Assembly (NCBI RefSeq): GCF_000149955.1
Contig: NC_030991.1
Span: forward strand, 2,663,571 to 2,727,570
Source: Fusarium oxysporum f. sp. lycopersici 4287
Taxonomy: Eukaryota > Ascomycota > Sordariomycetes > Hypocreales > Nectriaceae
Direction: 5' to 3'
Length of the DNA: 64,000 bases
Below, in pieces: positions 32,296 through 43,437 of this stretch; position 1 is the stretch's first letter; every line of letters starts with the position of its first letter. The translations under genes and the position numbers were made by a program. The notes under the pieces are model-generated. The model worked only from the letters and a program-made list of their open reading frames with translations. It ran no database searches and was not told the DNA's origin.

Positions 32296-33215
32296 ACAAT
32301 GGGAATTACTGGCACTTCTATCATAATAGAAATTTGGTAGGCAATAAAGAACCTCCTGTTTGAGGCATTCCAATTGGACCAACCCCGCTGCCACCACGGG
32401 TATTGATGCTTAGGGGCACTGAGGAGATAGGGCTCGTAGTGGCAATGCTTGTGTGCTGTCGCGCTGGTACACTGCAGTTCGAACCGCTTTCTAGCGCTCC
32501 ACCAATCGCTCGGTCAGCCATCACTAGTGGCCTTCTGTCATACTGATCTGATGATGGTACACCAACGTCATCCTTTCTAACGCCTTGTGACATCTCACAT
32601 GTCTGGCTGGAGTATGCTAGGGAACTTCAGATACTATTGGATAATACTGACCGCAATGACGGTTTGATGATTTGAGCCGCCTGCGGTGTGGTGATTTCAC
32701 ATGTTACTTTTGACAATTTGCTCATCGTATCATGACTGAAAACTATGATGGTACACTCCAGGTCCTCTGAGGCCTAGGATGAGCGATATGCTCGGAGTCA
32801 TTGGTTTCTCTCCAATGTCACCCCCGGCCCTGGCAGCAGGGTCACCATATGTTCGATGACCCTTGGACCACGGCCATATTCACCATAAGCAAAAGTCAAC
32901 ATTGAATCACCAATCACACCTTCAACAATTAACACACATCCCTGCTCCACCATCATAACCAAATCAAATAAACCTCCACCTGCCACGATGCTTTTCTCAA
33001 CGCCAGCTTCTTGTTTTGTTGTCCTGTGGAACCACGCATCGCAGTCGTGCCTCATATATCATACCACACGTAAGATACAGCTCTTCAACATCTATTTCTC
33101 CCAGGTTACATACGAAAAAGGACGACTAAAGCGCGAGCTCTCAACCAGTATCCAATTATTTTCCTGCTGTTTCTGCTTGCATTCCGTCTACACTTGACCA
33201 CCGCTCGCACGCAGA
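32296..33215. other. Intergenic, no confident gene
   Basis: A minus-strand frame at 32798-33055 (85 residues, with VIGDSMLTFAYGEYGRGPRV) looks protein-like but has no partner exons or family I recognise. Otherwise nothing seen. Confidence 0.35.
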
Positions 33216-33218
33216 CAC

Positions 33219-34299
33219 ATGGAGGCAAGATCAGACGTCATAAGTGCCCCGGCAATGCCACTGCGATCGCGTAGTCCAACCCAGCAATATCGTGGTGTGA
33301 CTTCCATCTGTTCGATTACTGAAGGAGATTCAACCTTACATACCTCCAAAGATAATGGTATCTTCCAACCTTTCGGCAAGAATTTCAAGACTTTCACAGA
33401 CTTGAAAGAATGCGCCAGGCGGATTTTGCGATTGAATACCCTGCCATCACAACCCACTTCGAAAAAGAAGCCTCAGGGCGACCCTCAACATGGGAATCCC
33501 AATTGTACTGCAAACGAAAGGGTCACATTGAATCAACAACATACTGGAGGACTGAGCTGTGCTTCCTCTGCGACAACGCTCAGTTACGCTGCGATTGTTA
33601 CAACCGATGTCGGTTCCGCCCAAAGAGGGGGAGAAAAGATACAGCAGCAGTCACGTCCGGCTATGCATTTATTTGGTGATCGTCGCAGCGCGAAAAAGCG
33701 GCCTTCGTTCAAGACTGTTCATTTTGACCCCAACTTGGAGCATGTACGCTACTTTTCAAACGCCGACAAACCACTGACATTAGGCGCAAGTCCATGATTT
33801 GTGAGCAGGAATCCACTCTCGGATGAACAGATAGCCAACCAGAAAGTAGCCTTGTCGCCTCAATGGGAAATCTTTACACCTAACTTCCGCGATGATGATT
33901 CGACCCGAAAGCCGATGGATGTCAGAGTCCAAAAATTCTATTTTTTCTAGTCGTCGCACGACTCTCTATGTCGGGACATAGTATGTCCGTATCGTGGTAG
34001 CTGACTTGGCCTTTGGAAAATTCATCATTTGCCGTTTTACGTGAGGTTATTGGAAGACGGTCTCCGAAACCCCAGCGAAGTATTATCGCGCGTCAAGTTC
34101 TAGGAGTGTGCAAAATTACGTTAAGTTTGTTGTTGGCATTAGCCTCTTTGATGCGGATGAGCTTGATTCGAGCCCTTTGTTCTTTTATGTGCGATACATC
34201 GTAAATGGTCAGGAATATTGGGATGATAACTCAGGCGTCAACTTCGAGGTGGATTTCAGAAGAAAGCTTGACTCGAAAGCAATATCATTTCAAGTATAA
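33219..34299 (+). pseudogene. Glycogen-targeting PP1 regulatory subunit (CBM21) pseudogene
   Basis: The first frame (33219-33797, 192 residues) is Ser/Thr-rich. It ends with KTVHFDPNLEHVRYFSNADKP in two adjoining stretches; KTVHF fits the RVxF-type PP1-docking motif. After a TGA the same frame continues with SPQWEIFTPNF, and then stops and frame changes accumulate. Downstream pieces still match a CBM21 carbohydrate-binding domain: FGKFIICRFT, GYWKTVSETPAKYY, VQNYVKFVVGISLFD and the signature FYVRYIVNGQEYWDD ending near 34299. Intact relatives (Gac1-type) tether protein phosphatase 1 to glycogen and activate glycogen synthase. At least three stops and two shifts make this copy non-functional. 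The intact parent gene is probably elsewhere in the genome. Confidence 0.8.
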
Positions 34300-34585
34300 G
34301 CAAAGCACCAGAGCGTACGTTATGTGCAGCAGTGGACTCTATCAGGGGCCCTAATGAGCCTTTTCCAGGGGTCTGAGGCATACCTGGGCGTTGAGTTAAC
34401 TCATGAGTTTCGTCTCTTCTAACTCACTCATATGAGTTACATACGGCCTAGCCATAATTCGCTCATAATTTTAACTCAAACTCATCAGTCAACTCACGTA
34501 TAATGATCATGTCACATCGCCAGTTTCCCAAAATAGGAAGTTGGTGATAAGAATCTATGGTATTGAAGTGCAGAGAATCGCCACG

Positions 34586-34883
34586 CTATTCAACATCACT
34601 CATTTCTATATAGAGATCATCAGTACCAATGTCCGGATCACATGCTAGCCCCAGTCCACCGAGCCGAGTCCCCACAATATGCCCATTCCGCATCCAATTG
34701 CCAAGACACTCAACTTCCTGCAGCCGCTCGCACGCCATCGAGAGCCGGTCCCATGATGCGGTCCTACGAGCGCCTGAGAAGGTCCTTTCTGGCCCTGCCG
34801 ACTGAGGGCTTATCGAGAGTATATCGATGGCCATACAGCTAAGGCGTGGAAACTGCCGTCGTTGTTCAATGCGACACCACCAC
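34586..34883 (-). pseudogene. hAT transposase C-terminal dimerisation fragment
   Basis: The frame RIEQRRQFPRLSCMAIDILSI ... ERTFSGARRTASWDRLS ... LGNWMRNG (given in parts) is the hAT-family C-terminal dimerisation region. It stops abruptly at the terminal repeat of the neighbouring hAT element (34884). Its upstream part is not found on the far side of that element. It is a different family from the neighbour, whose own C-terminus reads MASDCERQFSLAKLTLMSEALD. Confidence 0.75.
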
Positions 34884-37741
34884 CAGCGCTCATCATATGT
34901 CAATCAAATCAACTTTGGCCCCGAAGTTGATTTGATTGACAGCCCTTGAGCTCAAAGTTGATTTGTTTGATTTGATTGATACCCTTTTCAATTCCGTGAG
35001 TGGAGACCCCTACCCGAAGTCATCCCCTCATGTACACCAACACTCAGCTACCCACCCAACTACCTAACCTTACTCCGCCCTGCCTGACCCAGTTCTTCAG
35101 GCATTGAAATGTTCCAATGTATCTGCGCCCATCGAGAGCCTCTGACATCAACGTCAGCTTCGCTAGGCTGAATTGTCTCTCACAATCGCTCGCCATCGCT
35201 GGAATAGCAAAGACATCCAGGGCAAAGCTGCTCAGTGAAGGAAACGAGGCCCTGTAGTCTCTCCACCATTCAATAGCATCCTGCGTATCCTGTGGCTCGA
35301 GACGGAGATACTTTTCGAGCTCGCTGACACTGCCACCCGTCGCAAACGCTTTCTTTGTCTTGCTATTAATACACTGAGTGTACTGATCATCCTCTTGACC
35401 TATCGTCCTTGGCGCTGCGTCGTACTTCGTTGTTTCCTCGCACAGTCCTTGGTTCGCGCCGTACCAACGGGTGAAGTAATCCTTGATTCCAGCCTTGGCA
35501 TCACGAACCCAAGCGAGTTGCTCCTCAGACACCCAAGTCGCCTCTAACCAGCTGATCCCGAACCTCGGGTGAAGAATGATTGCTGCCGCAAACAAGGGAG
35601 ATTGTCCGAGCTTTTCATAATACTCATTCAGCTTCTTCCACCCGTTGTTGATTGATGCCCGGATATAGGCTCGATGGTCCGCTGGTAATGTGCTCTTTTG
35701 CGACGTCTCGGACGCTGATCGTTTCTCCGCCGTAGAATAATCAGCCCGAGAATGCAGCGGTAAGGCAGATTCTACGAATCTCGGGGGTTGACTCCGCTGT
35801 GGTAGCACGTAAACCTCATCCTCCTCAAAGCGGGCAGGGAGACGGCGAACGCGGCTTGGCCGACCGTTGGACTCTCGGAAATTTGCTGATGTCATTGCAA
35901 TCCGCTCCGCAGCATCCACTTGAGTTTCTCCCATCGTCTCCTCCGTAACCTCACTATAGAAGACCTTCCAGTCCTCAAAATGCTCCAACAGATATTCCAT
36001 TCCTATCAATACCTCCCATAGGCATCCATGGCTGTCTGTTCGCTCCGCTGCGGCGATGAACGGATAAACTTGACAATGTTGCGAAGCTTCCCAATGGGTC
36101 CCTTCGTGCGCCAATGATCCAGGTCCTGCTCAACAAGACCGCGCATGCCGTTGATGTCAGACTCCAGCTCGAATGACTCGGCGTCTTTGCCAAACAGAAG
36201 GCACGCGCGACGAGATTGAGCGTGTGCCCATAGCATCGCATCGGCGGGATTTGATATCAACCGGTCTCATCGATGGATCAAGCCGCTGGTACATATAGTA
36301 CAGGCAAGTATCATTTGCCGTCATGTTATCAGAGATGGCACAGCCAACGCGCCCCTCAATCTCCCATTCGTGGACGATGTCGATCAGAGAACCGGCGAGG
36401 TTCTCGCCGCTATGAGCACCAAATTGACGACGCAGAGCCAGCAGACGGGATTGCTGATGACCCAGTTGATCTATAAAGTGCGCAAATACAGCCATGGTTG
36501 CAAAGCGATTCGGTGACGTCCGGAGGTCGAAGCTAATGTGCACCGCTGTCAAAGCGTTGCGGAGCTCTGCTTTGATGGTATCCCGCTTTGCTTCAAAGAG
36601 TTGATGTATCTCTCTAGTGACAGAACTACCACTCCACGCCATCTGGAGTACTAAACCACTTGTCGAAATGGTTGAAGATCTTCCGAAGAAAGCTGTGCTC
36701 GAAGATGGTGAATGGCACATCGCTATCAATGACGAACCCAACGCTTAGTTCTTGGATGGCTTTTATTTTCGCCCTTGGTATGGCGCTCTGTTCAAGCAGG
36801 CGCCTTTTCGGTGTTGCACCAGAATAAATATCAATGACACCTTCATCACCAGGACTTGACTCGCTAGACTGGCTAGCTGGTGTGAACCGGTGAGCTCTAC
36901 ACAGGTCTGTCAGCTGCTGGATATCTTGTCAATGAGATTGAACGGGATAAGCACAGACTTTCGAAGATGGTCCGCTGCGGAAGACGTGGCTTGCACCGAA
37001 AAGAACTCCGCTGCGCCTCTCATATCACATCGATTGCAGCACCAGACGTGACCTATCGGTAGATCATGATAGTTCAGCCCGACTAGGAAGGTCCCGTGCG
37101 ACCTAATCCAGCTCTTCCTGCCCTTTGCACCTTTTCGAGCTAACAAATCCTCCTGGACGAAGCGACGGTTCTTCCAAGTAATCTTGGGCAGATTCTCAAT
37201 GGTCGGTTTAGGAGGTAAAGCTCCAACGGCTGCTTTTTCCAACTACTTGGCGACCGTTTTAGGCTGAGACAATCGTGAGAAGACGGAAGAAGGAGGTACA
37301 GGGCAAGGTGTCAATGTTGTTGGCGGAAAGCCAGCTGGCGACGGGGAGAGTGGCGAGTTCGACATCCTACTGGTGAAATGGAATAAAAACCACGTGTAGA
37401 AGGGATTATTTTAATGGCGCGACATTGTTGGAAAACGTGTTCCACATTGCATACGCGCGGTGGGGTCATGTGTTAGATCACGATCGCAGATACTTAGCTT
37501 TGCCGCTAATCCACCCACTATTTGCGAGTAGACTTCCATCTGCGACTATCTAGTGTAGGGTAATGGCTCGGGAAGATCTGGATTTGCCTCGAGATTAGAC
37601 GATCACATGATGCATATGTAATATGTCAATTATTTCAAATTTAGAAATGTGCGATTTGATTGGATTGGAAGGAAGAATTTGACGATTTGATTGATTTGAT
37701 TGGGGTGATTGATTGATTGAGTTGACATATGATGAGCGCTG
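34884..37741 (-). mobile_element. hAT element with internal deletion
   Basis: Inverted ends CAGCGCTCATCATATGTCAA (34884) and the complementary TTGACATATGATGAGCGCTG (ending 37741). Both subterminal regions are packed with TTGATTTGATT-type repeats in the inverted sense, as in many hAT elements. No 8-bp duplication is visible (the left flank is ACCACCAC-like, the right GGCAAATC), so a flank has been rearranged. It contains a decayed transposase gene. Confidence 0.8.
35044..37242 (-). pseudogene. hAT transposase, internally deleted
   Basis: Pieces in order on the minus strand follow. 36910-37242 is an N-terminal BED-like region with VWCCNRCDMRG and a later histidine. 36157-36741 is the catalytic start, with ALTAVHISFDLRTSPNRFATMAVFAHFID in parts, and GCAISDNMTANDT. 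36006-36260 contains MLWAHAQSRRACLLFGKDAESFELES (in parts). 35044-36114 contains LWEVLIGMEYLLEHFEDWKVF and ends in the C-terminal dimerisation region. The segment between SSPQRSEQ and LWEVLIGMEY, which in relatives includes the RWNSTY motif, is deleted around 36040. Stops and frame changes separate the pieces. Not functional. Confidence 0.8.
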
Positions 37742-38345
37742 GGCAAATCAATAAAGTGTTATCAAGCAAACACATACTCTCCTAGCTTCGCACGGAGATG
37801 CCTAGAATAAATAACTACCTGGACAGGATTAGAGCAGCAGAATCGGAGATGTGTAACTGTGGACAAACAGCCGAAATGATGGGACTCTTTCTATTCCGGT
37901 GTACGCAATGTGACGCGCAGCGAGATGGCATGGGACAACTCGGACAAAAAATAATGGGAAACTTCTCGTTCTTTGTGGGGGAAAGGCAGCATCGGATGGC
38001 CCTAGATGGGCACCTTGACTTACTCCCTGGACACGAAGAGACTCGATGCAAACCAAAATGGATGACTCACTGTTCAACCATATTTCGCGGCCAAATCTGA
38101 CGATACCAACACCAAAGAGCCTCAATTTAGCAGACTAAGCTCTAGCTGCTAAGGATAGGACCCTTGGAGTTACTGGCATTCGAGCAGGCCTGTCACATAA
38201 GGTCAAGCGAGGCGAGACCAAACCAGCAGCTCAGAGCCTGGGGCTTCCGGGAGACGCCAGCAGAAATGCTTAGGACTAGAAATAGCCTAGCGTGTTTGGC
38301 CCTAAGACTTTAGTCGTCCCAGGCGGAATAAATTCATTCGTTCAT
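37742..38345 (+). pseudogene. LINE 3' fragment (ORF2 C-terminus and 3' UTR)
   Basis: The frame at 37798-38100 reads RINNYLDRIRAAES, MCNCGQTAEMMGLFLFRCTQCD and GNFSFFVGERQ, the cysteine-rich C-terminal region of Tad-like ORF2 proteins. The following 250 bp resembles a LINE 3' UTR, ending TTTAGTCGTCCCAGGCGGAA and an ATTC-type tail near 38330-38345. It is a different subfamily from the 24.5-kb LINE. It is a short 5'-truncated insertion directly against the hAT end. Confidence 0.7.
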
Positions 38346-39409
38346 CCTTACGTCATATTGACTTACCATTTCATCAATTCAATTCAAGTTACGGGCTAGA
38401 AGCGCCGTAATTCGATTCTCATGAAAATTGGCTTGAACTTGAATTAACCTCCGCGCTGGGTGCATCATACCACCGGCACGAGAACGCATAGAGGTACGAC
38501 ATTGCCGGGACTGAGTTCTCTACCGTTACATAATGGTTCGTTCATGTCGTAGACACTCCTTTCCTGCCCACCCACCTTTTTTGCCCAACAAGTACAGTAG
38601 ACCTAAGTGAGTGATGGTCTGGATCCGATATTAACAAACGATTTTTTAGACTTACAATCGAGGACATCACGACAGATAGCATCGAGGATCGATTCAGATA
38701 ACTAACGACAACGATTTCGACGATCTCCTTAGCTGCCACTCGACAAAAACTGTTATAGAGACCCGGTCTGCATTGCGTACCAACTTCACTCGCTCAGTGT
38801 CAGACAATTGGCTCCACAGGGATCTGAGAGGGTATCGGTAAATTGATGAGAATTATCTGAGGAGCAAGAACTCAATGACAAGATGCACCAAGTCGTGCAG
38901 CTATTTATACACAAATAAAAGCGTTACCTGTTCTGGGCAGTAGCAGCTGCCCTGCCGGCAGCTGCATTAGTGGGGCCAGGGCTTGATACGCGACAGTCAG
39001 CGAGCTTCTTGTCAATGCGGGACTTGGTAAACAAACTATTTGCAAACCACATCGAGACAGCACCCAACTTCCACCGAACTCTGAAACCTTGAGGTCATGG
39101 CCCGCAGCCATCACCGGCCCCGCAAATGGCAGCAACCGTTTATTGACCAGCAAAAACCTCTCATCTCTCATCTCTCATTCTCTCCGTTTTTCCCTATCAT
39201 TTATCCTCCTCGTCTCCATTTCCTCTCCAGAGCCTTCCCTTGGCTAATCAAATCCTACCTTACAACCTGATAGGGAATAATGACGTGCGATAAAATCGTT
39301 TTCAGTAGCCTCCAAAAGCTGATCCTCTTATACAGTGATACAGTTCGCAATCTCATTCATACAATTATTCCCCCTGATCTCAACACTCTCGCCCACAAGC
39401 CCGCGCAGT
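38346..39409. other. Intergenic / kinase promoter, no gene seen
   Basis: No coding signal. The pyrimidine-rich stretch at about 39165-39240 (TCTCATCTCTCATTCTCTCC) upstream of the kinase start resembles CT-rich fungal promoter tracts. Confidence 0.4.
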
Positions 39410-40507
39410 ATGGATAATTACCAGAAGTTAGAGAAGATTGGCCAAGGTACGACTGACCCCTAGCGCTGCGGCCCTGGCCACCATTTATGCAGCCATCGTA
39501 TTTTCTAATATATTCCTACTTAATTGCCGGACTAATTAAATCTACCAGGTGCCTGCGGTGCTATTTACAAGGCTCGTGATCTTGCCAATGGGGGACGAAT
39601 TGTCGCATTGAAAAAAATCCGTCTCGAAGCCGAGGGCGAGGGTGTACCGAGCACTTCCATCCGGGAGATTTCTCTCCTCAAGGAATTGCAGCACCCTAAC
39701 ATCTTGCGTCTTCTGAACATCGTTCACGCCGATTACCACAAGCTTTACCTCGTTTTCGAATTCCTTGATATCGACCTGAAAAGGTACATGGAGACCTTAC
39801 CGGCCAGTGACGGTGGACGAGGCAAGGTGCTTCCGGAGGGATCATCGGCATATCTCATGCAATTAGGCATGAACGACACGGTGGTCAGAAAATTCATGTA
39901 CCAACTTTGTGCTGGCGTTAAATACTGTCACTCCCACCGTATCTTGCACCGAGATCTGAAGCCCGCTAATCTCCTCATCGACAAGGAAGGAAATCTCAAG
40001 TTAGCCGATTTTGGGCTGGCACGAGCGTTTGGTGTGCCTCTGCGCCCATATACTCACGATGTCGTGACGCTCTGGTACCGAGCACCTGAACTTCTACTGG
40101 GCGAAAAACAATACTCGACGGGTGTTGATATGTGGTCTGTCGGCTGTATATTTGCAGAGATGTGCACTCGAAAGCCGCTGTTTCCTGGTGACTCTGAGAT
40201 TGATGAGATCTTTAAAATCTTCCGGTAAGTTTATAGCCCTCGCATATGCTGTGGGTGAGAGGTCTGAATTTGATGCTCTAGCAAATTGGGCACTCCTACG
40301 GAAGACGTATGGCCTGGAGTTACCTCGTACCGGGATTTCAAGTCCTCATTTCCTAAGTGGCAACGTAACTACGACCAGGCCCTCTGCAATAACCTCAACA
40401 AAGCAGGCCTCGAACTTCTCGATATGACGCTGATCTACAATCCGGCTAGACGCATTTCGGCTAAACAGGCCTGCAACCATCCTTACTTTGAGGACTTTCT
40501 TGCGTAG
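39410..40507 (+). CDS. CDC2-like: Cdc2/CDK1-type kinase paralogue lacking T14/Y15
   Basis: Exons 39410-39446, 39549-40224 and 40282-40507 give 312 residues with clean GT-AG introns of 102 and 57 bp. It opens [21 protein letters not shown]. The glycine loop of Cdc2 normally reads GEGTYGVVYKA, so the inhibitory Thr14 and Tyr15 are Ala and Cys here. The cyclin-binding helix is PSTSIRE rather than PSTAIRE. Catalytic parts are intact: VALKKIRLE lysine, [17 protein letters not shown], the activating threonine in [16 protein letters not shown], and [13 protein letters not shown]. Length and C-terminus (HPYFEDFLA) are normal for the family. Expected role: cyclin-dependent cell-cycle kinase. The missing sites mean Wee1/Cdc25 control should not apply. 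An intact frame and introns argue against a retrocopy. It is probably a duplicated, divergent Cdc2 rather than the essential copy, which is inference. Confidence 0.92.
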
Positions 40508-41780
40508 TCAGGCCACCTGAAAATTTACTACAAGTAGGGGAACTGTCACATATTACCACTAGATTCGTGCGACTGGATATGAAACGTGGACCATACTTTG
40601 GGGTTGTGAATCTGATTCCATATGCTTCTCGCCTGACTCTTTTCTATGCAACTCTCCCTTGACTCTGTATGATTTTAGCAATCATATCCTCAGCAGCTGA
40701 AACATGGTATGTCAATATAAGGTTATTTTATGTTATTCTGTTATGATCTTGATTGCTAGTATTGAATACTCTCTATTCACGCGCAGTCTCCCGTTTCGGT
40801 TTCAAATTCAATAGCTGAGATGCCCATTCTCCGCTGAAACAAGGGATAAGGAAAAGAATAGAGATAGCAGATCCGAGTAATGCATTTCCATATGTCTCAC
40901 TTAAATCGCGACTCACAACATAAAAACTAAGATTAGCAATAAAATACTTCGAACAACCGTTAAGTTGCCAAGGCAAGAGACTTAACGGCTGAATATCCAG
41001 CCCTCAGGGTAAATATCGCATGACGTTATCTGCAATTCAAGTGTCCTGGGAGGAACCCTTTAGAACCCCCTTCTCTTGTGGCAGGTAACCAGCTGTTAAG
41101 CCGCTCCAAACCTGCAGTAAGGGAGTTTGTTCCCTCTCACGCTTCCTGAGAGACCCAATCTAACTATATACCGTCTATCAAACCTCCCCTTTCCCTGTAG
41201 CTTATAGCAACATCTCGTTTAGTCAATATAGCGTGGTGGATACGGCGGATTGGTCAGCTGTTGAGCCTGACGGCGTTGTTGGTCGGCAAGGCGCATCTTC
41301 ATCCCTACCTTATAGTTAGCCACAAACGCAGTACGCAGTAAACGCAGGCGTATAAACCTTCCGTGGGCGTGTGGTTATAGAGACTCTGACGGTCGAAAGG
41401 CGCCTCAAGGGGCAGGCCTTGCAGCGAGGTAACTCGTGAGACAACAACATACGGTAGTCTTATTACTATGCTACGCATATAGCATGATCAGCCCCGGCTA
41501 ACTTTGCCAAGCGTTTCACAACTTCCTTACAATTCTACAACCACAACATCATCATCTGGCAAGATCACCACAGCACTACTCGGACAGTAAAAAGCACTCA
41601 ATCAGTCGAAGGATCGCACAAGACATTCTTGAAAGGACTGGAGCCGGTTTTGAACAAGACTATCTTGTAGATTTTACTATGAAAGTTGCAGAGAGCATGC
41701 ATTTTAAGTAAATCATGGAAAATGGGGACTGAATCATGTCGCAAATATCCAAAAGAAACCTCCAAGAAAGGTGAGAATGA
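40508..41780. other. Intergenic, no gene seen
   Basis: Three-prime region of the kinase and a spacer. No frame or motif of note. Confidence 0.4.
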
Positions 41781-41784
41781 TAGC

Positions 41785-42262
41785 TTAAGATGCAATCGGT
41801 GAAGGCTCAACCACGACGCCGTATTTATTGCCGTCGTACATTCGTGCAGTCAACATGGACGCAACGGGACTCATGCTTCTGATCTTAGGAACAATGATAC
41901 TCAGGAACCTGGCCTGAAAGCTAACGCTGACACTATCCTGGTCCACATAGGACAGGAAGCTAAAGGTGCGGGAGAACTCGCGGACGCTGCGCTCAGCAAA
42001 CCAATACTTCGTCTTATCGTCATGTTTGTCGCTCTTTTCTGGCCGTTGAGGCTGCGATTTGTTGTGGTCATCGCCATCATCTTTAATAGCTCCATGCATC
42101 GATGGGCCTTCAATAAGACCTGCAGAATGGTTCCCTGAGGTATAGCTTCGCTCGGACTTTCCAAGGATGACCAGTATCTGTGGCTCAGTAAACTCGATGT
42201 GCACCTCCTTCTTGTTCATATCAGGAAGCTCGCTGAGGGATATACCACTACACTTAAATGAT
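41785..42262 (-). pseudogene. Hsp20/Hsp30-type small heat-shock protein C-terminal fragment
   Basis: The minus-strand frame from just after the PI31 stop reads SLSELPDMNKKEVHIEFTEPQ, LVILGKSERSYTSG, KYWFAERSVREFSRTFSF and FLSIIVPKIRSM. These are the alpha-crystallin domain strands of fungal Hsp30-type chaperones, including the long acidic/lysine insert. The N-terminal region and a start codon are missing. The apparent upstream part of this frame is only the PI31 coding sequence in another frame. The usual hydrophobic C-terminal motif is degraded. Probably a pseudogene fragment. Confidence 0.7.
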
Positions 42263-43437
42263 GTCTCCGCCAAATGGATTGTTTCCTCTTCCGCCGCCAG
42301 GGCCAGTAAGATCCCATCGCGCTCCAGGTGGTGCCTGAGGGTCGAAGCCGGATGATCCATCGCCTCCTTGACCTCCAAACAATGGGTCATCAAAGGTGGG
42401 ATGCATACCCGAGCCACCGCCGGGTCGAGGTAACACTCCACCGGTGAACGAACCGCGAAGAGGATCATGGGTGCCCAGACCGGGCGGATTCAAATCATCG
42501 TGGCCGATATTGTAAGGCGATCTACCAGGCATTTGAAGGCCGCTTCGTGGAGGCCGGTTCACTTCGTACTCATCCTCAAAGCCTGGAGGGGTAAAGTCTC
42601 CCACTGGTTGAGGTCGAGGACGGGCCATCTCGGGAGGCGGAATCTCAGGAGGCGGAAGCAAATCGAGGTTTGGCATGGGATAACGACGGAAAGGCTGGTT
42701 TGGGCCCAGCGACTTCTTGGGCGCGGTGCCCGAAGCGTGCATTGGCTTCTTCAACGGTCTCGACACTGCCTTCGCTTTGAAGGTTGGGAATTAATTTCTG
42801 GATAATGTTGACTTTAAGATCATGAAGCATATCTGTCAAGGGTGATTAGCATAAGGTATTAGAAGAAAGCATGGAGAAGGGGAAACATGCCAGCGATGGC
42901 TTGCTTAGAGGTAAAGACACCCTGAAGCTTTTCAGCAATATTACTTCGATTTTCCTCATGGTCCTTGATCGTAAAATGAACAAGGAGTTTCTCAGATTTC
43001 ACGACTTCGCCAATAGGTCGCTCAAAACGACAAATGTTGTTATCTCCAACCGCTTGTCCCTGAATCTCGATCCTTTGACCTATGGGATTGACACGGATGC
43101 TGAAAGCCATGGCCGACTGTTTATGCGAGTATAAAATGCTGCAAGAACCGAAGCCTGAGTTCCATTGTGGCGGTAGGCGAGGAGCCAGCGATTCGCATTC
43201 AGCTGCTGCTTTGGTGTCAGCTAAGACATGATGGGCATGGAAGGGATACTTACGCAGTTTCTTGTCCTTGTCGAAGCCTTGAAGCTTGAAGCCAAGGGCG
43301 ACCAAGTAGGCATAGATAAGGAGAGCGATGACTTCATAGGGCGATGCGAGATCCGATGAGTCATCACTGGGGGGATGTGCAGGGAGAGCGTCTGCCATGC
43401 CATCGAGGATGGCGGTGACGCTGAGAGGATCTGACAT
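42254..43437 (-). pseudogene. PI31-like proteasome regulator with single frameshift
   Basis: Exons 43254-43437, 42891-43205 and 42254-42832. Intron 1 is 48 bp (GTAAGT...GCAG, CTGAC branch). Intron 2 (42833-42890) has a GC donor (GCATGT) and CAG acceptor, required to keep ADMLHDLKVNIIQKL in frame. The N-terminal PI31 domain (about residues 1-170) includes PRLPPQWNSGFGSCSILYSHKQSA in parts. The C-terminal proline/glycine-rich part has GDFTPPGFEDEYEVNRPPR, GHDDLNPPGLG and MHPTFDDPLFGG, typical of PI31/Fub1 proteins that bind the 20S proteasome. Between RAQEVAGP and NQPFRRYP the reading frame shifts by one within the TTTGGGCCC run (about 42699-42707). As read, the gene is broken. A base-calling error in the run cannot be excluded. 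Confidence 0.8.
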
